Assembly (NCBI GenBank): GCA_030765055.1
Contig: CM060950.1
Location: 278,544,868 to 278,608,867, forward strand
DNA length: 64,000 nucleotides
Reading direction: 5' to 3'
Source of the DNA: Mantis religiosa
Lineage: Eukaryota; Arthropoda; Insecta; Mantodea; Mantidae
The position numbers and the translations under genes are program-made. Positions 54,349 through 64,000 of this stretch are shown here, one piece after another (the first letter of the stretch is position 1; every line of letters starts with the position of its first letter). Under the pieces are notes generated by a model. The model had not been told where the DNA came from. It made no database searches and saw only the letters and a program-made list of their open reading frames with translations.

Positions 54349-54419
54349 ACCCCCGGCGGGACTCGAACCCGCAATCTTCGGATTAGGAGTCCGACGGCCT
54401 ATCATTAGGCCACGAGGGC
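54349..54419 (-). tRNA. tRNA-Arg(CCT)-like sequence, best-preserved copy
   Basis: 71 nt on the minus strand. The acceptor stem GCCCTCG/CGGGGGT pairs throughout with two G-T pairs. The T arm GCGGG/CCCGC is perfect, the B box is canonical and the anticodon is CCT. One base is missing in the D arm. If any copy is transcribed, this is a good candidate, but it lies in a multi-copy repeat. Confidence 0.5.
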
Positions 54420-54506
54420 TTTTAGTCATTTTAGTATTATTCATACTATATCACTGGAACCGCCGCTCCGTTCAGAGGCTGAGACAGAGACAGAGAGACG
54501 CACGCA

Positions 54507-54508
<2 letters not shown>

Positions 54509-54578
<70 letters not shown>
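54509..54578. repeat. (GA)n microsatellite
   Basis: About 35 GA repeats after the tRNA-like sequence. The equivalent run at 270-293 is short, and the LINE TSD lies beside it. Confidence 0.97.
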
Positions 54579-54581
<3 letters not shown>

Positions 54582-55663
54582 AGGGAGATGCATATAAAAT
54601 AGCCTTAACTCATATTACACAATGCACCTTGCTGTGTGGAACGGCCATACGTAAAAGGACTAAGCTGAATACGGAATTATAACTATACAAGTTTATGAGC
54701 ATTCACTGTTGAAATTAATATTGAGCTTTTATTTATGGGCTCACTTTGATTTAAGTGATACTTAGAAGCACATTTTATAATTGGCGTGGAAGTCTTCTTA
54801 ATTTTGATCTAAAGCGTTGTCAAGCTTGAGGTTATTTTACGAGCCTCTAATAAAACACAATTGATTACTGATATAGTTCCTATTCAACGGAAACCATGCC
54901 AAGGATTTTGACATAAAAAATCGTCTTCACGCAGGTTTAAACCCTCAGTCTCGTGAAAGTAATGCATGGCGTGTTACTTATACAGTTTGTGTGTTTCATA
55001 GTGATATATAAAGGAAACGTTTTCCTTATCCGTAAATACATATGTTTATATAAGTGTGTTAGCATTAATTGAGAAAATTAATACTCTGCTTTTGATGGGG
55101 CCATTTTAACTTACGTTTTTCTCAGCGGTACAGTGCGCACTGGCCGTGTAAGCTCCTTAATTTTGGACGTGGCCTGTCTATCAGGCTTGAGGATCTTTTA
55201 CATGGGATAAATCTATGACACTTGACCACACGGGCTATTTCCCTTTCAAAGAACCATATTGGCTTGCACCTACAGTAGCATTGTCAATAAGAAGAATTCT
55301 GTAAAGGTTCATCTCAACCAACATGAACTAGGTACGATGGTAAGAGTTGGTAAACATAGCTTATACATGAGTAGAGTAATTAATGTGAATACAGCGCACC
55401 AGATTCTCAGTCTAGTAAGATTTTGTTTATGTGTTATGGTTTAGTAGTTAGGTAAACGTAATATAGAATTTAAAGATATTCAGAGGATATTTTCAGAACA
55501 TGCAAGATTTCATTTGGCATAATAATAATTTTTATATGTGGCAATTTTCTTACAATCATTGGAAATATGTGACTGTTTGGAACTATGAGATAGACAAAAA
55601 CTTACTCCACAAACTATGTGGAATTTATTTAAGTATACAATTTTCATCAAATAATTTCTGAAT

Positions 55664-56062
55664 GTGTGTGTTGGGGGGGGGGGGGGGGAGTTGAATAAAC
55701 GAATTTCAGAGACATCCTTTGTTTCTGATTTGAGTTTACAGACACTTGTGCTTTCTAAAACCCCACGAGGAAATAAAAGCTCAAAATTTCGGCAATTTCC
55801 ACAAAGCCCTAAAATAATTCGAAACCTACTAAGAAAATCACATAATGCCATTTTTCGTCTCATAACTGCACATGACAATCTGAATAACCATATTTATAGG
55901 ATTGAACTTTCAAACTCACCATACTGCCTACTATGTACCAAGGAAGAAATTATGACTATGAAACATCCAGAATCATGGCAAGCTTACAAGATGTGCCCTG
56001 ACGTGACCAAATACTGGGAGGCTAGAAGGAGAAAGGCTTGGTTGTCAAATCCTGAGCAGTGA
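55664..56062 (+). CDS. LINE ORF2 C-terminal tail, longest open copy (fragment)
   Basis: A 132-codon frame with KSHNAIFRLITAHDNLNNHI, YRIELSNSPYCLLC and PDVTKYWEARRRKAW. This resembles the ORF2 ending of arthropod LINEs, in which an FRLxTGHDxLxxHLHRI stretch is followed by CPLC and a final KYW. The expected His-Cys pair after CLLC is incomplete. No RT precedes it, and the first residues come from a G run, so this is a fragment and not a gene. Confidence 0.6.
   Translation: MCVGGGGGELNKRISETSFVSDLSLQTLVLSKTPRGNKSSKFRQFPQSPKIIRNLLRKSHNAIFRLITAHDNLNNHIYRIELSNSPYCLLCTKEEIMTMKHPESWQAYKMCPDVTKYWEARRRKAWLSNPEQ
55673..55688. repeat. G16 homopolymer
   Basis: Sixteen consecutive G at a place where other copies have TG repeats. 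Confidence 0.95.
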
Positions 56063-56093
56063 ACACAGACATAGACACACATAGACATACTAT

Positions 56094-56560
56094 GACTTTG
56101 TGGGTTCGTAGGATTGAAAGTCCAATTTGTTGAAATACTAATGTTCTTAATTTGGGTAGAAACACACTGCGTAGCAGCAGAATTACATCACAAGTCACAA
56201 TATACAGCAAGATGACAATAACAAACGTTTTGATTACATCAGCCTTTGTTACAACACTTACAGCTGTTTTTTGCTTACACCCTCTTCACAACCCTCTTGT
56301 TACATGTCTGTACAACCACATTTTGCTGGCGTTTCACAATCTCTTATATAACTCATTCATAAATTCTAAAGGTTTCTCAAACCAATAAGAAAAACAACTA
56401 TTCTCTGTCACCCGAGAGATCACTAGAACCTTCCAAACAGTGAAACCCTATCTGGGGCGGCAAGTCATTTATCTTCGTGATACACTATCTGCCGGCTCTT
56501 TGTGTACACTAGCCGCCCTATCGTATATAACGACTTCGCGATACTGTTCCCTCCTCAAGG
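56094..56560 (-). repeat. Gyp-C copy 2 3' LTR, uninterrupted
   Basis: Contains the intact version of the site into which Gypsy-1 inserted in the left copy (AGCAGAATTACATCAC near 56175-56190). The outer end is CACAAAGTCAT on the minus strand. Confidence 0.6.
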
Positions 56561-57641
56561 CAGGTTGTCACGAACAGCAGCATCGTAGTGGGCCAGACGA
56601 TCCAAGTGTACCACCAACATCTTCCCTTGGGGCCGATTCTGGATGCGCTAGACCATGTCGTTAATCCTCTTCAGCACCCGGTACGGTCCTTGCCACGGCT
56701 GTCAAAGTTTCGTGCCGCGTCCCTTGGTCCGCGTTAGGGCGGTACTACCAGACTAGGTCACCCTGCTGGAAACCTTGTCTGTTGGCTTGCCTGTAGTATC
56801 GGGTCTTCATTCGGTCGCTCGCATTCTGGAGGATCTGACGAGCCATTTCATGCATGTCGTGGAGACGGTACACCAGGTTCTTCAAATACTCGGTTTCTGG
56901 CTTTTTCGCATCCGGGTGGCTTTTAAAAGACAGATCACAGGGGAGGCATAACCCTTGGCCGAACATTAAGCTGACTGGCGTCATCCCAGTGGTTTCGTGT
57001 GTAGACGAACGGTGGGCCAGCATGAACAAGGGCAACTTGACGTCCCAGTCTCGCTGATGACTGGACAAGACATTCCTCAGGTGTTCCTCTAAGGGCTTGA
57101 TGTATTTTTCTACCATGCCATCCGACTGGGGATTTAGAGGGGTTGTGCGGGTATTGTTCACCCCAATTCATTCCAGTGCCTCCGTCATCAGGTTGAACTC
57201 AAAACTGGTGCCCTGGTCGCTGTGGAGATCCCCAAATCGGCAGAACACTTGCTCCACGAGGCAGTGTGTAATTGTCTTCGCCTCCTGGTTCGGGATGGCA
57301 TCCACCTCCAGCCGCTTGGTGAAGTAGTCCACGACAACCATCAGGTACTTGTTGCCTTGGTCGGACACTGGTAATGGTCCAGCTGTGTCGACGGCAGTCC
57401 TTTCAAATGGCGATCTGACGTCATATTGCTGCATGCGACCCCAGCTCCCAGTCTGGGGGCAGCGACTCACCTGCGCACACGTGGCATTGACGGCACCATC
57501 TCTCAGCGTCTGCTCGGAGCTCAGCCAGTAGTAGCGCTTTCGGAGTTTGTGGATAGTTCGGTTTGCTTTCAGGTGTCCTCCTGAAGTACCGGCGGGCTCT
57601 TTCTCCAAGACCTCCGGGGTCATACTTCGGGGAAGTACCAA
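56561..57641 (-). pseudogene. Gyp-C copy 2 integrase, broken
   Basis: 57168-57641 carries the zinc-domain part (TSGGHLKA, LRKRYYWL) and the core: AVDTAGPLPV with the first Asp, VVVDYFTKRLEVDAI, and LHSDQGTSFEF with the second Asp. After a frameshift, 56745-57161 continues with NPQSDGMVEKYIKPLEEHL (third acidic residue) and ENLVYRLHDMHEM-like residues. The DDE triad is complete across the two frames. The C-terminal end lies at 56650-56745. Confidence 0.82.
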
Positions 57642-58360
57642 CTTTTATCTCTGCGTCTTCCAATCGGTCGATTACCATTCGCGGAACAGCACGTCCTGTC
57701 TTGTATTCAGTAGATCGCATTGGGCCCATTACGACTTTTAGGTGGCGCTCCTCGGTGCGATGTCCTCTCAGGTTGGTCTTGTTCCTGCTTCCACTTCCCT
57801 CAAGATTGGGCCCAAGTCTGCATCCACCAGCTGCTCCCACCTCAGGCCTGTGCTATCCCAGCCATCCGCAGGCACTGCCGTGACTACTGGGACAGCTGCG
57901 GCACGCTCCTTCTCTTCCACTCCTGTGCATTGGCTGCAGGCCCCTGGGCAGGGTCTTCGGGACATGGCGTCTGCGTTACCGTGTCTCTTCCCTCTACGAT
58001 GTTCAGAGGTGAAGTACTCCTGCAGGCTCTGTACCCAGTATGCCGACTGTCCTTCTCGGATTGTAAAGCTCAGTAGCCAGGTTAGAGCGGAGTGGACAGT
58101 CCTCAGGTGGAATGACAGATCATACATGTTCTTTGGGAAGTGCTGCAATGTCTTTACTACCGCCAGTAACTCTTGCCGTGTGACTCAGTACCTCTTCTAT
58201 GCCTTGGATAATGTCTTGCTGTAGTAGGCTCTCACACGCTCGTGGCCATCCTGGACCTTGGATAGGACGCCTCCATAGCAATGTTCGCTGACGTCGGTGT
58301 CCATAATGAAGCCGCCCCTTGGTTATGGAAATCCCAAAATTGGAGCACTGCACAGGGTCT
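57642..58360 (-). pseudogene. Gyp-C copy 2 RNase H, broken
   Basis: 57768-58148 reads FHLRTVHSALTWLLSF, then EHRRGKRHGNADAMSRRPC, the end of a gypsy RNase H. The earlier part at 58120-58330 has DTDVSEHCYGGVLSKVQDG in another frame, where the catalytic DxS of copy 1 reads DVS. Stops interrupt near 58190. Confidence 0.75.
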
Positions 58361-59108
58361 TCTTCAGGTGCTGGAAAGCGCCTTCGGCGTCATCCGTCCA
58401 CACGTAAGTTCGGTGTTCCTCTCTCAGGCGGCTGAGTCGTTCAGTGGTGTTGGTGAACCCCTCTATGAAGCAGCGGTAATAACAGCACGGCCCAGGAAAC
58501 TGCGTAACTATTTCTTATCCTTTGGGCTAGGCCAATCTCTTACAGCCTGTGTATTTTTCGCGTCTGTGGCCACTCCGGTTGCTGCGACTATGTGGCCCAA
58601 GTAGTTGACTTCCTTGCGGAAGAGCTGGCACTTCTTTGCATTTAGCTGCAAATTGAACTGCCAAAGCCCTTGTGGTGTCAAGTATGCAGTCTTTTTCTTG
58701 TCTGTCGGTTCTAGAGCCACCTGCCAGGAACCCGACTTCAGGTCCAGGTTCTGGAACCTCTGTGTACTAGCTAGTATGTCCAGAGTGACGTCAATCTGGG
58801 GTAAGGGGAAACATTACTTCCGGTTGACAGCGTTCAGCTTCCTGTAGTCCACGCAGAAGCGTAGCTCGCTGTTCTTCTTCGTCACGAGGACTGCGGTGAA
58901 ACACTCACCGCTGTGAGACTCTTCAATCACTCGCCTGGATTTCATGACATCTAACATACCCCGTACCGCCGCTTGTTTCTCCAGCGGAAAGCGTCTAGGT
59001 GGTTGCCTAATAGCCCAGGTGTCTCCGGTGTCGATGCGGACAACCACTTTATCCGTGCGGCAGTAGTCACTGTTTTTTGGCTGAAGACGCGTTAGTGTCG
59101 CGTTATAT
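58361..59108 (-). pseudogene. Gyp-C copy 2 reverse transcriptase with active site deleted
   Basis: 58814-59100 reads KVVVRIDTGDTWAIRQPPRR and LRFCVDYRKLNAVNR. 58508-58720 continues VALEPTDKKKTAYLTPQGLW and jumps directly to FNLQLNAKKCQLFRKEVNYL. In copy 1 about 60 residues, including the YLDD-type box, lie between these two parts. So copy 2 has an internal deletion of roughly 190 bp at about 58655. The element ends at the short TA run at 59105. Confidence 0.8.
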
Positions 59109-59329
59109 ATATATATATAACTGCAAAGAACATGCAAGGGTAAGAGTGCTGTGAAATAAGTATTTATCATTTCAAGTTCAGAATGAGTAGAATTTTATTT
59201 ATAACAGCGTCATTTATAAAGTGATAATGTACGTCATAATAAGAGATTGCAGTATTTCTATATAGCGTGAGGTAAACGTGAGGAAACATAAGAGTCAGTT
59301 GGAGAATGTAATGTGATGTCGGCATGTTT
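59109..59329. other. Spacer after Gyp-C, no gene
   Basis: Shared with 19498-19750. Confidence 0.5.
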
Positions 59330-59402
59330 GCCATAGTAGTTCAGTGGTTTAAGGCAGCCGCTCGGAGAGCGGCAGATCCGTGGTTCAAATCCCGGCTATG
59401 GC
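59330..59402 (+). tRNA. tRNA-like sequence (SINE head or pseudogene), better copy
   Basis: Perfect acceptor stem GCCATAG/CTATGGC, anticodon stem GCCGC/GCGGC, a canonical A box and a perfect B box GGTTCAAATCC. The loop TCGGAGA gives GGA at the anticodon place but has C at position 33. The T stem has two mismatches. The paired positions differ from 19751-19824 in a way that keeps the anticodon stem (GCTGC/GCAGC there). Confidence 0.45.
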
Positions 59403-59649
59403 AGTGCATATTTTATTCTGGCTCTACTCATTCAAACCGTAGCCTACACAAGGCTAGTGTGCAAGAAATGATAGTTTCCATCAATATTTATTAAAATACC
59501 TCCAACAAAATTGTTTTATGATAAATTATATGTCTATCTCTAATTTTCTAAGAATGCACTCAAAAGATTTCTTCATTATTAATGACTTTTGTATAGTTGG
59601 TAAACTATACACAAAATGTTCTTCTTAGCAAAAAGTCAGGTGAACAGAA

Positions 59650-59723
59650 CATTAGAAATCGACGTTACGGGAGCGTAGATCGCTCCCATCATCTGGATAT
59701 TGTCGCGAGGCGCTTGTTATTTG

Positions 59724-59817
<94 letters not shown>

Positions 59818-60546
59818 GAGAGGGAGCAACAGAGAAAGGAGCAGACTGATAGCCTACACTTGGAAGAACGATTTACGCTGGCCGAGGGAGAGACGGGGGC
59901 GTGGAGAAAAAGAGCCAGTTGTAAATAAGAGAGAGACAAGATGAGCGGCTAGTCGAGAACTGTTAGTTGTGCAGAGTGGTCGTGTGGCAGACGACCTTGA
60001 AGACTGCGTTTGTGTCTGTTACGTCATTCTGCTGATCGGTGTTGTACAGTTTCTTATAAGTTGAAATAAAGAGCGTTTGGAGTTTCTAAAAATTAGAATT
60101 TTAATTCTACGAAACCACAAAGTCACAATATTTATAAGTAATATTATAAACACTAAATAGATATAACTCAAAAATCAACAAAGAAAAACACTATCAATAC
60201 TCTCATTACTGGACAAAAGGCTGCAGTAAATGAAATGCCAGGTCAGAAGATGGCGTGATTGTAGTAAACTAATTACGTCAGAGAAACATAACTACTTAGT
60301 TTGATCATCAAGATGGATAGATATGTGCTTCTTAAGCCGACTGATTTCAATTTTAAAGCCGGTTTCCAAGAGAACCTGAACTGACATTTAATTTACTGTA
60401 AACAGTCTTTTGTTCAGTGATGCGAGTATTCTTATTGTTTTACATTTGTTGATTTTTATGTTACATCGATTTAGTGTTTATAACAGTTTCTTAAATATCC
60501 TTATGTTGGGAGTGATCTACGCTACCGATACGTGGATTTTTAATCG
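59650..60546. mobile_element. Terminal-inverted-repeat (foldback) element, copy 2
   Basis: Same element as 20076-21454. The left end near 59655-59690 is inverted at 60487-60540. The LTR-like insertion in the left arm is also present, so it is older than the duplication. Confidence 0.65.
59726..59821. repeat. (GA)n microsatellite
   Basis: About 48 GA repeats with one C interruption at 59810. In the left copy the tract is short and interrupted by a GC-rich segment. Confidence 0.97.
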
Positions 60547-61175
60547 TCCTTTGAGCTAGCTTGATTCCAGAGTATATCCCAGGAAAGCTTCAGGTCTTAT
60601 ACAGACAACATGTTACCAAAAAGCGTGTAGGTCTCGATAAAATCCACACTTTATGTGCTATAAGCTATTTTTTGTGTACTTAACCGTCTCTGAGAAATTT
60701 GATGTTATTGGTTTGAATTTCTAATATTTATACGATGCCATCAGATTAAGTGGTCACGCTCTTAACGGCACCAGCAGCCGCTTCCCTCCTGCTTAGTTTT
60801 CCCCGCGCGAACCGTCTTGTGCTTCGATAACTATAGGACGATTGGACAAAGTGAGGTACAACCATCACTGTTTCACAAATTAAATACTGAATTTCCTTAA
60901 TGTTGCTTGCATTTTCAAAGAAGGCGTTGCAGAAGGCGTTGTGCTCGAGGATTGGCATCCCAGAATATATTTTCATACACTTGTTGGAGTTTCTGCTTAG
61001 ATATCTTGCTTAGTGCTTCCCTTTATTATTTTGCAGTTTTTGTAATGCTCCAGGATTAGAATTATGCATTTTGTATTTGCAAAAGTGAGAGGTGCATTCA
61101 AATTAAAGCTCCTCCTTTCTTCAGGAATGGGATTAAATAGGAATTTCAAAGAAAAAAATACACGTGGACCCTTTG
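60547..61175. other. No gene seen
   Basis: Matches 21455-22080. The minus-strand open frame at 60746-60976 has no known motif. Confidence 0.5.
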
Positions 61176-61670
61176 TGAATGAGTGACGGAGATGGTAACA
61201 CTCTACAGCGCATAGAATTCTAGTAGCAGCGACTAGAGTTAGGAATGTTTTTTATACTTAAAATGGCGAAGTTTTCATTGCAAGAACCGCGTATAGTCAT
61301 GGTTTTCTCTATTTTCGTGGTGTGGACCTATTGAAATTCATCGCCGGTTGAGTGCGGCATGTGGTGATGGGATCATGGATGTGTCTAATGTCCGTTCTTG
61401 GGTGCGACAGTTCAAAGAAGTCATAACATCGTGTGGCAATAAACTAAGACAGGCATTGTCCCGCACCATCCGGTCTGACGTCATGATCCAGTGAGTGGAG
61501 AACGTTGTTTTGGGGGATCCCGATTGAGCACTTTCAGATATTCATGCAAGATTGTGTGAACAGATCCCACGGAAGTGCCAATGTTGGAGGCGATGACCGT
61601 AACTGTCTTGGTTTGTTGTTACTCGACGTTCTGCGTTCATTGAAATGAAAACTGCTACGGGTTTTTTAAT
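61176..61670 (+). pseudogene. Mariner-type transposase N-terminal fragment, copy 2 plus
   Basis: Same start as 22171 (MAKFSLQEPRIVMVF), with GDGIMDVSNVRSWVRQF in a shifted frame. No catalytic domain. Confidence 0.45.
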
Positions 61671-62570
61671 GCTAAAGATGTGGTACAGGTTTATCCTCAC
61701 CTGTAATCCTCCCGCGTTTCGCCTGGAGTTGCTGGTTCATTTCAGCCCTTCAAGAAGAAAATGACGAAGCCACAGGTTACTACGTTTTCTCGATCTGAAA
61801 CGTATGCTCAGATCTGGCACTCAGATGTAACAATGCCTCTAGACGATCTCCGGCGATGCTCCAGGCGGTGCATGAGAACAATGATAACTCAGGCGTGGTC
61901 ATGAGGTAGGGATTTAACTTTTATCTTCTGAAAAAATAATTCCATCTTATACATTAGTATAATTTAATTCTTTTAATTCGGAGTAACAAATTTACATAAT
62001 ACGACGTAACGTAGATATACATACAATCAATGTAATTGAATTGCATTTACATAGAAATTGTAAATGAAGTTTATTATCTCTTTAGATTATAGAATATAAT
62101 TTACACTTTTACTACATGACGTTCCGGAACAATTGTACGTCAGTTCACTTCAATAATTGCAAATGCGAAACACGCCTGTCCACTTCGCGGTCACCATCGA
62201 CATGCCTTCTTTCGTAAATCTTTCTCCCAATATTATTGACTGTTACTTCAGAACACTGGATATACATTATTACACAATATCTTTTCTTTTATATCACTCC
62301 GCTGCACGTCCACAAATCACCTTAAAACCTTTATCTTATCTGCGTTCTTTTTCCGCAAGGTAGATTATTGTTTTCTCTCTCCGTAGCAACCGTTCATTTG
62401 TTTATACAAAAGTCACTTGTACCAACCAATACACATATATTGTTTACTTTTTCTAGAATTTTACTTCCACATACTTAGTATAAGCATTATAATATTTTAA
62501 AACATTTTTTAAATTCTAAAGGACACTACCAAGTAAATAAACAAAATTCATTTTTGTGCCAAATAAAATC
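61671..62570. other. AT-rich spacer, no gene
   Basis: Paralogue of 22690-23459. Confidence 0.5.
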
Positions 62571-62800
62571 AATTGTTACAGCACCCATGACTGCACATTA
62601 GGCACCTCCATGGTCCCATCCCCATATGCCTCACTCAACTGGCGATGAATTGAATTAGGTGTTACACCACGAATATGGAGAAAACGAATGTTTACACGCT
62701 CTTCTTTTAATGAAAACGACGCCATTTTAAGTATCAAAACAGTCTTAACTCTCGTCGCTGCCATTAAATTCCACGCATTGTTCAGTGAATTCATCTATAT
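62571..62800 (-). pseudogene. Mariner-type transposase N-terminal fragment, copy 2 minus
   Basis: The minus frame reads MASFSLKEERVNIRFLHI, then RGVTPNSIHRQLSEAYGDG and VPNVQSW, the clearest helix-turn-helix start of the four fragments. It is cut off after that. Confidence 0.5.
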
Positions 62801-63149
62801 CGCGTATGCACTAGGAGTCCACGTGTACTTAAAAGGACCCAGAAGTTCATATCTGGAAGCAGTTCCGAAAAAACAGGTGCTATTATTACTTAAATGCACC
62901 TCGTAAACATCGCAAGGCATTAACACAGATGGAGGTTTGTGTTTTATAACCCGTTTGAGCACCAGAGTACTGAGAAAAGAATGTCTGTAGATCTTCCTTT
63001 GTTATATGTGGCGCAACTAAGGAAGGTGACGCTACAGGTGACGTAATACCGGGAACTACATTCTCTGCCTGCGGGTGGGGATGCCAGAGAGCGTGCGACC
63101 TTAATCTGATGACCCTGTGCTTTTCTCGATACTGTATCCTTGTGCATTC
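62801..63149. other. No gene seen
   Basis: Spacer shared with 23721-24040. Confidence 0.5.
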
Positions 63150-63659
<510 letters not shown>

Positions 63660-63828
63660 CAAGTGCCAAGCGCTCATCCCTCTGCAGCCGTGGCTTGGGC
63701 GCTATGTGCCTCTTTCACTCCCAGCTTCTATCTCTCTTTGCTCTCGTCTACCCAGCAGCACAACAATGCCTCGTAACAATACGGAACATCGTTGAAAGAT
63801 TTGAAGCTCTCACGAATATGATTATTAT

Positions 63829-63968
63829 GTAGAGCTTCACGGGTTACCAGCAGAAAGCTGCTCGAGCTTGCGGCCATATTTACTCTTGGCCTTGGAGTAT
63901 AAACATTCATAGAGTAAACATGACTGAAAGCTGGAGTAACTTTGTGCTGCTAACCCGAGAAGCTCTCC
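63829..63968. mobile_element. Small foldback element, copy 2
   Basis: Paralogue of 26578-26728 with slightly worn arms (GTAGAG at the left, CTCTCC at the right) and a shorter loop. Confidence 0.6.
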
Positions 63969-64000
63969 AGAAAATCGTTGTTCACCTTACCCTTTCTGTT

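Larger units (their letters stand above)
53561..55660. repeat. tRNA-module array, longest run (five modules)
   Basis: Anchors at about 53560, 53905, 54265, 54670 and 55025. Alpha modules (tRNA-Arg-like plus GA tract) start at 53560 and 54265; the others are beta modules, whose TTTGAACCAGTGACATCGGGA-like stretches look like worn tRNA T arms. Confidence 0.8.

Noticed and set aside
119..54419. CRISPR-like array of tRNA-Arg-like repeats
   Set aside because: The repeats are about 72 nt, spaced by hundreds of bases, are tRNA-like and lie in eukaryotic repeat DNA. No Cas-like gene and no spacers.

Overview
This is non-coding, repeat-dense animal DNA, most likely from an arthropod with a large genome. 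I infer this from the retroelement mix: an I-clade LINE with a conserved 3' hairpin, a CR1/L2-like LINE, several Ty3/gypsy elements primed by tRNA-Lys(CUU), mariner-type transposase fragments, foldback elements, tRNA-derived repeats and long (GA)n tracts. I see no host protein gene, no rRNA and no CRISPR array. Almost every open frame belongs to a mobile element, and most are broken.

The window is built from copies of one large composite unit. Positions 1-26.8 kb and 54.2-64.0 kb are diverged copies of the same sequence in the same order. The 17 kb length difference is almost fully explained by insertions in the left copy: an I-clade LINE (303-6149), the Ty3/gypsy element Gypsy-1 (7815-16168), a CR1-like LINE (about 24111-25997), and smaller length differences near 18.7, 19.2 and 20.2-20.6 kb. 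Parts of the unit recur at 30.9-32.5, 35.1-36.5, 42.7-45.8, 46.7-50.0 and 52.5-56.1 kb. Its first part is a tandem array of about 360-bp modules. Alternate modules hold a tRNA-Arg(CCT)-like sequence followed by a (GA)n tract. The unit continues with a LINE 3' end, an old Ty3/gypsy element (here called Gyp-C), a tRNA-like SINE head, a terminal-inverted-repeat element split by an LTR, an inverted pair of mariner-type fragments, a second LTR and a small foldback element.

Two younger LTR retrotransposons are the best preserved objects. Gypsy-1 (7815-16168, minus) has 957/909-bp LTRs, a tRNA-Lys(CUU) primer site, a coiled-coil gag in one frame with three stop codons, and a 1028-codon protease-RT-RNase H-integrase frame. 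Gag and pol are joined by a textbook -1 frameshift signal: GGGAAAC, a 6-nt spacer and a 7-bp hairpin. Gypsy-2 (36632-42581, plus) is a relative. It has lost its protease and reverse-transcriptase core but keeps an intact integrase frame, and a decayed version of the same frameshift layout. It sits inside a small terminal-inverted-repeat element that is itself inside the module array.

Other parts: 28.4-30.7 kb is another Gyp-C copy with gag, protease and 5' LTR. 33.1-35.1 kb is a half-LINE related to the I-clade element, with ORF1 and the 3' hairpin but no ORF2. 45.7-46.7 kb is a Gyp-C gag fragment with an intact zinc knuckle. 50.0-52.5 kb holds two tandem repeats, one with a 108-bp period and about 19 copies. 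Family names are my reading of motifs by eye; no search was run.
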